This document shows, one piece after another, positions 39,125-50,116 of a DNA stretch of 64,000 nt; the stretch's first letter is position 1; each line of letters begins with the position of its first letter. The stretch comes from Pseudomonas tritici (GTDB taxonomy: Bacteria; Pseudomonadota; Gammaproteobacteria; Pseudomonadales; Pseudomonadaceae): NCBI RefSeq assembly GCF_014268275.3, contig NZ_CP077084.1, forward strand, positions 2,046,001 through 2,110,000. The letters are read 5' to 3'. A model generated the notes under the pieces. It made no database searches and had not been told where the DNA came from. It was given only the letters and a program-made list of their open reading frames with translations. The position numbers and the translations under genes were made by a program.

Positions 39125-39769
39125 ATGACATCCAGCTTGTCTTTAGCCGACCAGATTGCCCTGGAGCTTCGCGCTGACATCATCGGCGGGCGGCTTTTGC
39201 CGGGGATACCGTTGGTCGAGGTGGACCTGGTGAAAGCCTACAACGCCTCACGTAACACCATCCGCGAAGCATTGCACCGTCTCGGCCAAGAAGGCCTGAC
39301 CCGCTACGTGCGCAACAAGGGCGTCATGGTCCGGCGGCTGGAACGTGAGGAGGTGCGTGATTTGTTTGTAGTCCGCCGTACCCTGGAGTTGCAGGCCATC
39401 GCCCAGAGCGGCGCTCTGACAGAGGATCAATCCGAGCGCATGCAAAACGCAATCGACGCCACCACCCTGGCCCGTGAGCGCGAAGATTGGCGAGCGGTCG
39501 CCACCCACAGCTTGGTGTTCCACCAGCAAATCGTTGGGTTGATGCGCAGCCCTTTGTTCGATGAGTTTTTTGCCCAGGTCATCGCGCAGCTGCGTCTGGT
39601 GTTTTGCGCGGCGCCTGATGAAGAGCGCTTCCAGTCGCCGTGGTTGGAGCGTGATCGTGAGATTTACACGTTATTGATCCAGCAGGATAAACCGGCGGCA
39701 GGGGAGGCGATGAGCCTGTACCTGGATGATTCGGAACGCCTTTCCCTGGCCTTGTTTCACCACCCCTGA
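39125..39769 (+). CDS. GntR-family regulator, FadR subfamily (FCD domain)
   Basis: This 214-residue regulator has an N-terminal winged helix (LADQIALELRADIIGGRLLPGI and YNASRNTIREALHRLGQEGL) and an all-helical FCD domain with metal/ligand-binding histidines (THSLVFHQQIV). The start at 39125 removes an unrelated upstream extension. A perfect FadR-type operator lies just in front. The DUF1989 gene follows after 15 bases in the same direction and is probably under its control. The ligand is unknown. Confidence 0.9.
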   Translation: MTSSLSLADQIALELRADIIGGRLLPGIPLVEVDLVKAYNASRNTIREALHRLGQEGLTRYVRNKGVMVRRLEREEVRDLFVVRRTLELQAIAQSGALTEDQSERMQNAIDATTLAREREDWRAVATHSLVFHQQIVGLMRSPLFDEFFAQVIAQLRLVFCAAPDEERFQSPWLERDREIYTLLIQQDKPAAGEAMSLYLDDSERLSLALFHHP

Positions 39770-39784
39770 TCGAGGATCTGCATC

Positions 39785-40633
39785 ATGTACAAAGACTATC
39801 CGGCCGCTTATCAGGTCAGCAAAGGTTCGGCGCTGCAGGTCGACACGGCGTTTTACGAGCGCATCCGTGACCAAAAACAGCAACGTACGTTGATCGAGCA
39901 GTTCGAGGTGCCAATCCGCACGGGCAGGGCGTGGAAGGTGCCGGCTGGGCATGTGTTTCGTGTGACCACGCCGGTCGGTCCACAGGTGGGTGACTTCAAT
40001 GTGTGGAACGCCAACGACCCTCGCGAACGCCTGTGGGCAGCGCGCACGCGTCAGTTGCAGGGCGCGCATGTGAGCACTCATGACCGGTTGTGGTCGAACC
40101 TGCCATTTCTAAGGCCTCTGGTGACGATCACCGATGACAGCCTGGCGGGCTACGGGATCGATGAGCACGGCGGGCGCTTGCATGATTTGCTCGGCACGCG
40201 TTGCGATCCGTATGTGAATCGGATACTCACCGGCGAGGACTTCCATCACCATTGCCATTCGAACCTGACTCGCGCGGTGTTACCCCACGGTCTGACGGAA
40301 TTCGACGTGCATGACGTACTGAACATTTTCCAGTGCACGGGCCTGAATCATGACGACATGTATTTCATGAAGGCTTGCCCGGCGCAGAAGGGCGATTACC
40401 TGGAGTTTTTTGCAGAGATTGATTTGCTGTGTGCGCTGTCGACGTGCCCGGGCGGGGATTTATCGCTGCCGATGTGGGGGCCGGATGCACAGGACCCTCT
40501 GACGGTATGCCGTCCGTTGGGGGTTGAAATTTATAAGTTGGAAGATGAATTGCTGAACGGCTGGAGCCAGCCGGAGCGTGCTGCTTATAAAGGGCAGCAC
40601 GGGTTGCATATTGCCAAGGCGGATTGGGAGTAA
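39785..40633 (+). CDS. DUF1989 (urea carboxylase-associated) family protein
   Basis: This 282-residue protein belongs to the DUF1989 family, named for copies beside urea carboxylase genes. Visible features are the VGDFNVWNANDP segment, the HHHCHSNL motif, the FDVHDVLNIFQCTGL motif and a late CSTCPGGD cysteine motif, consistent with a metal site. The biochemical role of the family is not settled. It follows the GntR gene with a 15-base gap. No urea carboxylase or allophanate hydrolase gene is present in the window. Confidence 0.85.
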   Translation: MYKDYPAAYQVSKGSALQVDTAFYERIRDQKQQRTLIEQFEVPIRTGRAWKVPAGHVFRVTTPVGPQVGDFNVWNANDPRERLWAARTRQLQGAHVSTHDRLWSNLPFLRPLVTITDDSLAGYGIDEHGGRLHDLLGTRCDPYVNRILTGEDFHHHCHSNLTRAVLPHGLTEFDVHDVLNIFQCTGLNHDDMYFMKACPAQKGDYLEFFAEIDLLCALSTCPGGDLSLPMWGPDAQDPLTVCRPLGVEIYKLEDELLNGWSQPERAAYKGQHGLHIAKADWE

Positions 40634-40642
40634 CGCTTTAGA

Positions 40643-40685
40643 GGGGCTGCTTCGCAGCCCAACGGGAGCGAGCTCCCTCGCCACA
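40643..40685. repeat. Intergenic repeat: GGGCTGC hairpin plus REP-like core
   Basis: GGGCTGC-TTC-GCAGCCC (40644-40660) followed by CGGGAGCGAGCTCCCTCGCC. The same composite in the other orientation lies between kdpB and kdpC. The hairpin could also terminate the DUF1989 transcript. Confidence 0.75.
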
Positions 40686-40707
40686 GGTTTGTGCCAGGGC
40701 AGCCAAG

Positions 40708-40875
40708 TCAGCGATCCTGCGCGTCCTTCGCATCCGCCTGGGCGTTGCGGTCGGCGACGCGCTTACGTTGTTCGTCGGTGAGTTCCACCTTGTTGGCGCT
40801 GTCTCGCAGCATCATCAGCCCACCGACGATCGACCCGATCGCGACCACCATAATCAACCACGCATACCACGGCAT
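40708..40875 (-). CDS. Small membrane protein, DUF2897-like
   Basis: This 55-residue protein starts MPWYAWLIMVVAIGSIVGGL, one transmembrane helix, followed by a charged tail (DEQRKRVADRNAQADAKDAQ). The length and the MPWYAWLI start resemble the DUF2897 family of Pseudomonas. GGAGA precedes ATG 40875; a longer frame would lack a ribosome site. Function is unknown. Confidence 0.78.
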   Translation of the reverse strand: MPWYAWLIMVVAIGSIVGGLMMLRDSANKVELTDEQRKRVADRNAQADAKDAQDR

Positions 40876-40986
40876 AAGGCTCTCCTTGAGGCAGATCACC
40901 GTGGGAGAATTTTCCCACGGGAATAACTGCTTTGAGTAACAGGCTTTCTCAGGAGTTCAGTGTAGGCCTGTTCCGCCTTGTTAACC

Positions 40987-42351
40987 TCAGAGTCCGGTCA
41001 ACATCGCATCCGCAGGGGCATCCGCGCGGTCTTGCGCGGTCATCTGGAAGTAAACGAACCCAACGGCCATAAAGCCCAGGAAGATCAGTCCGATCAGCGT
41101 GTTGAACCAGGCCATGGCCACCAGGCACACCACCGCCAGCACCAGCGCAATGCCCGGCACGATGGGGTAGCCCGGTGCGCGGAAGGTGCGCTCCAGCAAC
41201 GGTTCGGTCTTACGCAGTTTGAACAGGCTGAGCATGCTCATGATGTACATCACAATGGCGCCGAATACGGCCATGGTGATCATCGCTGCGGTCAGTGTCA
41301 TGCCGCCCAGGTTGATCAGGCCGTCGCTGTAGATCGCGGCGATACCCACCACGCCGCCGGCGATGATTGCCCGGTGTGGTGTCTGAAAACGCGACAGTTT
41401 GGCGAGGAAGGACGGCAGGTAGCCGGCGCGGGCCAGGGCGAAGAATTGGCGCGAGTAGCCCAGGATAATGCCGTGGAAACTCGCCACCAGGCCAAACAGG
41501 CCGATCCACACCAGCATGTGCAACCAGCCGGAGCTGTCGCCAACCACGGTTTTCATGGCTTGTGGCAATGGGTCGTTGATATTGGAGAGGGTGCGCCAGT
41601 CGCCCACGCCGCCGGCAAAGAACATCACACCCATGGCCAGGATCACCAGGGTCAGGATGCCGCTGATGTAGGCTTTTGGAATGGTGCGCTTCGGATCTTT
41701 CGCTTCTTCGGCGGCCATGGCCGCGCCTTCGATGGCGAGGAAGAACCAGATAGCAAACGGAATCGCGGCAAACATGCCGGCAATTGCCGGGGCGCCAAAG
41801 GTGTCGGAACCGGCCCAGCCGTTCAGGGCGAAGTTGCTGAAGCTGAAGGCGGGCGCTACGACGCCCATAAACACCAGCAACTCGGCGACGGCGAGTACGC
41901 ACACGACCAATTCGAAGGTGGCGGCGAGTTTCACACCAAGGATGTTCAGGCCCATGAACACGATGTACGCGCCGACGGCCGCGTGTTTCGGGTCCAGTGC
42001 CGGGAATTGCACGTTCAGATAAGCGCCGATGGCCAAGGCGATCGCAGGCGGCGCGAAGACGAACTCGATCAAGGTCGCGAGCCCCGCGATCAAACCGCCT
42101 TTCTCACCAAAGGCACGACGGCTGTAGGCAAACGGCCCACCCGCGTGAGGAATCGCGGTAGTCAGCTCGGTGAAACTGAAGATGAAGCAGGTGTACATGG
42201 CGGCGACCATCAACGAGGTCACCAAAAAGCCCAAGGTCCCGGCGACGCCCCAGCCATAGCTCCAGCCGAAGTATTCACCGGAAATCACCAGGCCGACGGC
42301 GATACCCCACAAGTGCAGGGTGCCCAAGGTGGGTTTGAGTTGTGTGTTCAT
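40987..42351 (-). CDS. eat: APC-family amino acid permease, ethanolamine permease type
   Basis: This 454-residue transporter has about 12 hydrophobic helices and the APC landmarks SGEYFGWSYGWGVAG, HAGGPFAYSRRAFGEKGG, PFAIWFFLAIEGAAMAAEE and FRAPGYPIVPG. These match the group annotated as ethanolamine permeases (formerly the 2A0305 subfamily), which in pseudomonads often stands beside the ethanolamine ammonia-lyase genes eutBC. No eutBC is present here, so the substrate is less certain. The gene is divergent from kdpF. Confidence 0.82.
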   Translation of the reverse strand: MNTQLKPTLGTLHLWGIAVGLVISGEYFGWSYGWGVAGTLGFLVTSLMVAAMYTCFIFSFTELTTAIPHAGGPFAYSRRAFGEKGGLIAGLATLIEFVFAPPAIALAIGAYLNVQFPALDPKHAAVGAYIVFMGLNILGVKLAATFELVVCVLAVAELLVFMGVVAPAFSFSNFALNGWAGSDTFGAPAIAGMFAAIPFAIWFFLAIEGAAMAAEEAKDPKRTIPKAYISGILTLVILAMGVMFFAGGVGDWRTLSNINDPLPQAMKTVVGDSSGWLHMLVWIGLFGLVASFHGIILGYSRQFFALARAGYLPSFLAKLSRFQTPHRAIIAGGVVGIAAIYSDGLINLGGMTLTAAMITMAVFGAIVMYIMSMLSLFKLRKTEPLLERTFRAPGYPIVPGIALVLAVVCLVAMAWFNTLIGLIFLGFMAVGFVYFQMTAQDRADAPADAMLTGL

Positions 42352-42514
42352 TGTGCTGCTCCCTGAACGGTTTGGAATGATTCAAGGTGTTGCAGCGTGC
42401 ATGCCAGGCTGAGAATCATTGTCGTAAAGCCGTGCAACTGTCGCCACGGGAACGGTTTGGCGTTTGAATTTGCCCTGCGTTGCACCAGATAAGTGCTGTG
42501 TTGACTGAGCTGAC

Positions 42515-42607
42515 GCCTTCGCGGGCAAGCCCGCTCCCACATTGGAGCGCGTATTTCCTGCTGAAACGCGGTCGAGCGTGGGAGCCGGGCTTGCCCGCGA
42601 TGAGGCC
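42515..42607. repeat. REPIN: inverted REP pair between permease and kdpF
   Basis: Inverted copies of the CGCGGGCAAGCCCGCTCCCAC-type REP at 42515-42543 and 42577-42607. The 411-base spacer 42352-42762 otherwise holds the kdp control region. Confidence 0.87.
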
Positions 42608-42651
42608 TTCCCATCCACAGCAAATCCCCCTGTAAACCCCGCATAAACCCA

Positions 42652-42680
42652 CTCTTTACGCCGTCTTTACGCCCCGCCCA
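42652..42680 (+). promoter_or_regulatory. Candidate KdpE operator of the kdp operon
   Basis: TCTTTACGCC occurs twice with an 11-base period (42653-42662, 42664-42673), and the second copy reads on as TTTACGCCCCGCCC. From memory, the E. coli KdpE site contains TTTACACCCCGCCC, one base different. The site is about 85-110 bases before the kdpF start, a fitting distance for an upstream activator. Confidence 0.65.
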
Positions 42681-42762
42681 TACCCTCGCTCTCGTTCCTT
42701 TACACCACTCCTGCCGACAATTGACCCACACGCGGCACTCGCCGCTAAACGGAGAGACTTCC

Positions 42763-42852
42763 ATGAGCGTTCTGGACGGGGTGTCACTGCTATTGGCCGT
42801 GGCGCTGTTCATTTATCTGCTGGTTGCGCTGTTACGCGCGGATCGGAACTAG
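42763..42852 (+). CDS. kdpF: K+-transporting ATPase small subunit KdpF
   Basis: A 29-residue single-helix protein (MSVLDGVSLLLAVALFIYLL then VALLRADRN), preceded by GGAGAG. KdpF stabilises the KdpABC complex in the inner membrane. The stop is nine bases before kdpA. Confidence 0.92.
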   Translation: MSVLDGVSLLLAVALFIYLLVALLRADRN

Positions 42853-42861
42853 GAGCTGGCC

Positions 42862-44562
42862 ATGCACAGTTATGACTATTGGCTGATCATTGCCTTTTTT
42901 GCCGTGGTGCTGGTGCCGGCCCCGTTCCTGGGGCGGTTCTATTACAAGGTGATGGAAGGGCAGCGCACCTGGCTGAGCCCGGTTCTGTGGCCTGTGGAAA
43001 AAGCCTGTTATCGCCTGTCGGGCGTGGACGAGCAGCAGGAACAAAGCTGGCAGAAATACATGCTGGCCTTGCTCGCGTTCAACCTCGCGGGTTTCTTGCT
43101 GTTGTTCGCGATCCTGGTGTTCCAGGACTATCTCCCACTGAACCCGCAGAAATTGCCGGGTCAGGAATGGACGCTGGCCTTCAACACTGCGGTCAGTTTC
43201 ATGACCAACACCAACTGGCAGTCCTACAGCGGTGAGGCGTCTTTAAGCTACCTCAGCCAAATGGCCGGCCTCACCGTGCAGAACTTCGTCAGTGCTGCCA
43301 CTGGCCTGGCAGTCCTGGTCGCGCTTTGCCGTGGGATTGGTCGCAAATCGGCGCAGACTTTGGGCAACTTCTGGGTCGACATGACCCGCGCCACCCTCTA
43401 CGGCCTGCTGCCGTTGTGCCTGGTGCTGGCGTTGTTCCTGGTGTGGCAGGGCGTTCCGCAAACCTTCGCTCACTACGTTGATGCCGTGACGATGCAAGGC
43501 GTGGATCAAGTGATCCCCCTGGGCCCGGCAGCCAGCCAGATTGCGATCAAGCAGTTGGGCACCAACGGCGGTGGCTTTTTTGGTGTCAACTCGGCGCACC
43601 CGTTCGAAGACCCGACTGCCTGGGCCAACCTGTTCGAAGTGGCATCGATCATCCTGATCCCGGTGGCGCTGGTGTTCACCTTCGGCCACTACGTCAAAGA
43701 CCTGCGTCAGAGCCGTGCGATTCTCGGCTGCATGCTGGCGCTGTTCCTGATCGGCGGCGCGACCTCTTTGTGGTCCGAATACCAGCCCAACCCGACCCTG
43801 AACAACCCGGCCGTGGAGCAGACCGCGCCGCTGGAAGGTAAGGAAGCGCGCTTCGGCACCACTGGCACGGTGCTGTGGTCGGTGACCACCACCGCAGCGT
43901 CCAACGGTTCGGTCAACGGCATGCAGGACAGCCTCAGTCCCCTCAGCGGCATGGTGGCGCTGGTCAACATGATGGTCGGCGAAGTGATCTTCGGCGGCGT
44001 CGGCGCCGGGATGTACGGCATGTTGCTCAACGTGTTGATCGCGGTGTTCCTCGCCGGCCTGATGATCGGCCGCACCCCGGAATACCTCGGCAAGAAGCTG
44101 CAGGCCAAGGAAGTGCAATTGCTGGTGGTGACCCTGCTGGTCATGCCGGTTGGCGTACTCGTGCTCGGCGCCATTGCCGCGAGCCTGCCTGGCCCGGCCG
44201 GTGCCATCAGCAACCCAGGTCCGCACGGCTTCAGCCAGTTGCTCTACGCCTACACCTCGGCCAGTGCCAACAACGGCTCGGCGTTCGGCGGCTTCAGTGC
44301 CAACACGCCGTTCCACAACCTGATGCTCGGCCTGGGCATGTTGATCGGTCGCTTCGGCTACATCCTTCCGGTACTGGCCCTGGCCGGCAGCCTGGCGATG
44401 AAGAAGGCCGCACCGATTGGCCAGAACAGCTTCCCGACCCATGGCCCGCTGTTCGTGACCCTGTTGACCGTGACCATTTTGCTGGTGGGCGGCCTGACCT
44501 TCCTGCCGACGCTGGCACTGGGCCCAATTGCTGAACACTTGAGCATGGCTGCCTCTAAATGA
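42862..44562 (+). CDS. kdpA: K+-transporting ATPase subunit A (channel-like)
   Basis: This 566-residue polytopic protein is the potassium-selective subunit of the high-affinity P-type pump. The selectivity-filter regions can be seen, for example [31 protein letters not shown] and [17 protein letters not shown]. The family length is about 560. GGAGCTGG precedes the start. It overlaps an upstream in-frame ATG of kdpB (44559) by four bases. Confidence 0.97.
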   Translation: MHSYDYWLIIAFFAVVLVPAPFLGRFYYKVMEGQRTWLSPVLWPVEKACYRLSGVDEQQEQSWQKYMLALLAFNLAGFLLLFAILVFQDYLPLNPQKLPGQEWTLAFNTAVSFMTNTNWQSYSGEASLSYLSQMAGLTVQNFVSAATGLAVLVALCRGIGRKSAQTLGNFWVDMTRATLYGLLPLCLVLALFLVWQGVPQTFAHYVDAVTMQGVDQVIPLGPAASQIAIKQLGTNGGGFFGVNSAHPFEDPTAWANLFEVASIILIPVALVFTFGHYVKDLRQSRAILGCMLALFLIGGATSLWSEYQPNPTLNNPAVEQTAPLEGKEARFGTTGTVLWSVTTTAASNGSVNGMQDSLSPLSGMVALVNMMVGEVIFGGVGAGMYGMLLNVLIAVFLAGLMIGRTPEYLGKKLQAKEVQLLVVTLLVMPVGVLVLGAIAASLPGPAGAISNPGPHGFSQLLYAYTSASANNGSAFGGFSANTPFHNLMLGLGMLIGRFGYILPVLALAGSLAMKKAAPIGQNSFPTHGPLFVTLLTVTILLVGGLTFLPTLALGPIAEHLSMAASK

Positions 44563-44582
44563 AGAGCGAAGGGGATATGAAA

Positions 44583-46640
<2,058 letters not shown>

Positions 46641-46654
46641 CCGAACCTGCTCTT

Positions 46655-46698
46655 TGTAGTGAGCGGGCTTGCCCCGCGTCGGGCTGCGAAGCAGCCCC
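46655..46698. repeat. Repeat between kdpB and kdpC: REP-like core plus GGGCTGC hairpin
   Basis: GTGAGCGGGCTTGCCCCGCG is followed by GGGCTGC-GAA-GCAGCCC (46681-46697). It is the reverse-oriented relative of the repeat at 40643-40685. Its place inside an operon may reduce or tune expression of kdpC downstream. Confidence 0.75.
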
Positions 46699-46740
46699 AT
46701 TGCAACACGGCAGAGCGTCCCACAAATTGAGGAATCCAAA

Positions 46741-47286
46741 ATGTCCAACATTGTCCGCCCGGCCCTGAGCCTGCTGGTGCTCATGACCCTGATCACCGGC
46801 GTCGCCTACCCATTGGTAGTGACCGGCGTCGCCCAAGTCGCTTTCCCGGACCAGGCCAATGGCAGCCTGGTGCGCGACGCCAGCGGCAAAGTGCGCGGCT
46901 CCAGCCTGATCGCCCAGGACTTTACCGGTGACAGCTGGTTCCATCCGCGCCCCTCGGCCGGCGCTTTCGCGACGGTTTCCAGCAGCGCCAGCAACCTTGG
47001 CCCAAGCAACCCGGCGCTGGCGACGCGCATCTTTGATGATGCAAATAAACAGCTCGTGCCCAGCCAAGGGCCGGTGCCTTTGGCGTCGCTGACTACCTCC
47101 GGCAGCGGTCTTGATCCACACTTGCCACCGGAGGCGATTGCCTATCAACTGGCGCGGGTGGCGGCGGCGCGGAGTGTGCCGGTGTCGACCTTGCAGCGGT
47201 TGCTCGATGAGCATATCGAAAGCCCGTTGGTTGGGCCGCCGGTGGTGAATGTGCTGGCGCTGAACATGGCTCTGGAAAAGTTATAG
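46741..47286 (+). CDS. kdpC: K+-transporting ATPase subunit C
   Basis: This 181-residue protein has one N-terminal transmembrane helix ([20 protein letters not shown]) and a periplasmic domain with [28 protein letters not shown] and [20 protein letters not shown], all typical of KdpC. KdpC bridges KdpA and KdpB and raises ATP affinity. The ATG at 46741 follows TTGAGGAATCCAAA. Confidence 0.96.
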   Translation: MSNIVRPALSLLVLMTLITGVAYPLVVTGVAQVAFPDQANGSLVRDASGKVRGSSLIAQDFTGDSWFHPRPSAGAFATVSSSASNLGPSNPALATRIFDDANKQLVPSQGPVPLASLTTSGSGLDPHLPPEAIAYQLARVAAARSVPVSTLQRLLDEHIESPLVGPPVVNVLALNMALEKL

Positions 47287-47296
47287 GCAGGAATAC

Positions 47297-47387
47297 CGCT
47301 ATCGCGGGCAAGTCGAATCGTCGCACCGCCGCTCCCACATTTGGAATGCATTCCCCTGTGGGAGCCGGGCTTGCCCGCGATGGCGGC
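47297..47387. repeat. REPIN with variant arm between kdpC and kdpD
   Basis: Inverted REP pair. The left arm carries the extra TCGAATCGTCGCACCGC segment, equivalent to the variant at 4718-4757; the right arm (about 47357-47387) is the ordinary GGGAGCCGGGCTTGCCCGCG form. Confidence 0.85.
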
Positions 47388-47427
47388 ATAAAAGACTCCA
47401 TATGAATACCTGAAGGAACCCCCAAGC

Positions 47428-50079
47428 ATGAGCGACTCCGGCCGCGCCGATGCCCTGCTAGCCGATCTGCCCCGCAACGGCCGTGGCCGGCTCAAAGTCT
47501 TCCTTGGCGCCGCGCCCGGCGTGGGCAAGACCTACGCCATGCTCCAGGCCGCCCACACCCAATTGCGCCAGGGCGTGAAGTTGATCGCCGGCGTGGTCGA
47601 GACCCATGGTCGCGCCGAGACCGAAGCCTTGCTCAGCGGCCTGCCGCAGCAACCGTTGCTGCGCACCGACTATCGCGGCGTGATGCTTGAAGAAATGGAC
47701 CTCGACGGCCTGCTCGCCGCCAAGCCCAAGCTGGTGCTGGTGGACGAGCTGGCCCACAGCAACGCCCCCGGCAGTCGCCATGAAAAGCGCTGGCAAGACA
47801 TCCAGGAACTGCTCGCCGCTGGCATCAACGTGTTTACCACGGTCAACGTCCAGCACCTGGAAAGCCTCAACGACCAGGTGCGCGGCATCACCGGCGTGCA
47901 GGTGCGTGAAACCCTGCCGGACTGGGTGCTGCAAGAGGCCGACGAACTGCTGCTGATCGATCTGCCCTCTCGCGAGTTGCTGGAGCGCCTGCGCGACGGC
48001 AAGGTCTATGTGCCGGAGCAAGCCCGCGCGGCCATCGATGCGTTCTTCACCCAGACCAACCTCATGGCCTTGCGCGAGTTGGCGATGCAAACCGCCGCCG
48101 CCCATGTCGACGATGATTTGGCCCAAGGCTACCGCCAACTTGGCCAGGCCGCGCCGGCAGTGCGTGGGCGTTTGTTGGTCGGTGTGGACGGCGATGCACA
48201 GGCCGAACGCCTGGTGCGCCATGCCAGCCGTGTTGCCCAACGCCGGCATTTGCCGTGGAGCCTGGTGCACATCGACAACGGCCGCGCGCGGGACGAGCAG
48301 TTTCGATTACGCCTGCAAAATGCCCAGCAACTGGCCGAACGCCTGGGCGGTGAAGTGGTGTTGCTGCGAGCCGGCGAGGTGGCCAAGACGCTGATCCAGC
48401 ATGCGGCCGAACGCCGCGCCAGCCTGCTGCTGGTGGGGCAGTCGCGGATGCGTTGGCGGCGTCGGTTGTTCGGTGGCGGCCTCGCTGCGCGGTTGCTGCG
48501 TAATGCCCGTGGCTTGGAAATCAACGTCCTCGACAGCGATGACATCCCCTCACCGTCACGCTTGCCGGACGTGCGCGGGCTGGTGTGGTTCGACTATGCG
48601 CTTGCGGTCGTGGCGACGGTGGTTGCTGCGGTATTGGCTTGGGCGGTGTCCAGTGTCTTGCCGCTGCCGAATATCTCGCTGGTGTTCCTGGCGGCGGTAT
48701 TGCTGGTGGCCGTGCGCAGCAGCCTGGGGCCGTCGCTGGTGTGTGCGGCGTTGTCGTTCATGACCTACGACTTCCTGTTTATCCCACCGAATTTTTCCTT
48801 CGCCATCCAGCGCGAAGAGGACGTGCTGACCCTGTTGTTCTTCCTGTTAATGGCGGCGCTGACTGGCAACCTGGCCGCGCGTCAACGCCGTCAGTTGCAG
48901 GCGTTGCGCGACACTCAGGAAGAAACCAGCGAACTGCTCGACCTGTCACGCAAACTGACTGCAGCCACCGATCGCCAAGCGGTGATCAGCGCCGCGGCGC
49001 ATCACCTGGAAGGCTGGAGTGACCTGGACCTGTGCCTGGTCAACCGCGATGGCCAGGGCGGTTGGGCGATTGAGACCGGCGGCCCGCTGACGCTTAGCGA
49101 AGCCGAGCGCGCCGCTGCTGATTGGGCCTGGCAGCATGACCAGCCGGCGGGCATGGGCACCGGCACCTTGCCGTTCGGGCGTTGGTGGTGGTGGCCGTTG
49201 TCGGGCGAAGAGGGCCCGTTGGGTTTGCTGGGCGTCAGTCCAAAACCCGGCCAGGAGCTGAGCGGCCAACGCCGTCGCTTGCTGACTGCCCTGAGCCAGC
49301 CATTGGCCCAGGCGCTGGCGCGGGCGCAACTGGCCCAGGAGCTGGAGTCCGCACGGTTGCACGGTGAGACCGAGCAACTGCGCAGCGCCTTGCTGGCCTC
49401 GGTGTCTCACGATTTGCGCACGCCGCTGACCTCCATGCGCGGCAGCATCGACAGCCTGTTGGCGCTGGGTGAGGCCATCCCGCTGGAAGATCGCCGCGAG
49501 TTGCTTGAAGGCACCCGCGATGAGGCCGAGCGTCTCGACCGCTATATCCAGAACTTGCTCGACATGACGCGCCTCGGCCACGGCGCTTTGAAACTGGCGC
49601 GGGATTGGGTGTCGCCCGGTGATATCGTCGGCAGCGCCCTCGGCCGTTTGCGTGCGGTGCTGGCGCCGTTGCAGGTGAGTACCGACGTGCCGCCTGAATT
49701 GCCATTGTTGTATGTGCATGCTGCGCTGATCGAACAAGCGCTGGTCAATGTGCTGGAAAACGCCGCGCGTTTTTCACCGTCTCAAGGGCGCTTGCAACTG
49801 AGCGCAGGCGTGCTGGATAACCAGCTGTTTTTTGCCGTCGCCGATGAAGGCCCAGGTATTCCCGAAGACGAGCGCGCAAAGATTTTCGACATGTTCTATA
49901 CCGCCGCACGCGGTGATCGGGGCGGGCAGGGCACAGGCTTGGGCCTGGCAATCTGCCAGGGCATGGTCGGTGCCCACGGCGGGCATATCAGCGTAGCCGA
50001 CGGCATTGACGGGCGCGGCACCTGCATCACCTTGTTCCTGCCCTTGCCGACTCAGCCTGGCCTGGAGCGCGAGGCATGA
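47428..50079 (+). CDS. kdpD: Sensor histidine kinase KdpD
   Basis: This 883-residue kinase responds to potassium limitation. Domains in order: N-terminal KdpD domain with FLGAAPGVGKTYAML (residues about 27-42) and LVDELAHSNAPGSRHEKRW; a USP-like domain (about 245-365); four clustered helices around residues 390-490; a GAF-like region; and HisKA with the phospho-acceptor in SVSHDLRTPLTSMRGS, then the ATP-binding domain (VLENAARFSP, GPGIPEDERAKIFDMF, GTGLGLAI). AGGAACC precedes the start. kdpE follows after 37 bases. Confidence 0.97.
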   Translation: MSDSGRADALLADLPRNGRGRLKVFLGAAPGVGKTYAMLQAAHTQLRQGVKLIAGVVETHGRAETEALLSGLPQQPLLRTDYRGVMLEEMDLDGLLAAKPKLVLVDELAHSNAPGSRHEKRWQDIQELLAAGINVFTTVNVQHLESLNDQVRGITGVQVRETLPDWVLQEADELLLIDLPSRELLERLRDGKVYVPEQARAAIDAFFTQTNLMALRELAMQTAAAHVDDDLAQGYRQLGQAAPAVRGRLLVGVDGDAQAERLVRHASRVAQRRHLPWSLVHIDNGRARDEQFRLRLQNAQQLAERLGGEVVLLRAGEVAKTLIQHAAERRASLLLVGQSRMRWRRRLFGGGLAARLLRNARGLEINVLDSDDIPSPSRLPDVRGLVWFDYALAVVATVVAAVLAWAVSSVLPLPNISLVFLAAVLLVAVRSSLGPSLVCAALSFMTYDFLFIPPNFSFAIQREEDVLTLLFFLLMAALTGNLAARQRRQLQALRDTQEETSELLDLSRKLTAATDRQAVISAAAHHLEGWSDLDLCLVNRDGQGGWAIETGGPLTLSEAERAAADWAWQHDQPAGMGTGTLPFGRWWWWPLSGEEGPLGLLGVSPKPGQELSGQRRRLLTALSQPLAQALARAQLAQELESARLHGETEQLRSALLASVSHDLRTPLTSMRGSIDSLLALGEAIPLEDRRELLEGTRDEAERLDRYIQNLLDMTRLGHGALKLARDWVSPGDIVGSALGRLRAVLAPLQVSTDVPPELPLLYVHAALIEQALVNVLENAARFSPSQGRLQLSAGVLDNQLFFAVADEGPGIPEDERAKIFDMFYTAARGDRGGQGTGLGLAICQGMVGAHGGHISVADGIDGRGTCITLFLPLPTQPGLEREA

Positions 50080-50116
50080 GCTACCCTGTTTTCTTCACGG
50101 ATTTTGATTGGACACC

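Noticed and set aside
40978..42366. A 462-codon plus-strand frame opposite the permease gene
   Set aside because: The product is low-complexity (His, Gly, Gln rich) and mirrors the transmembrane protein on the other strand.
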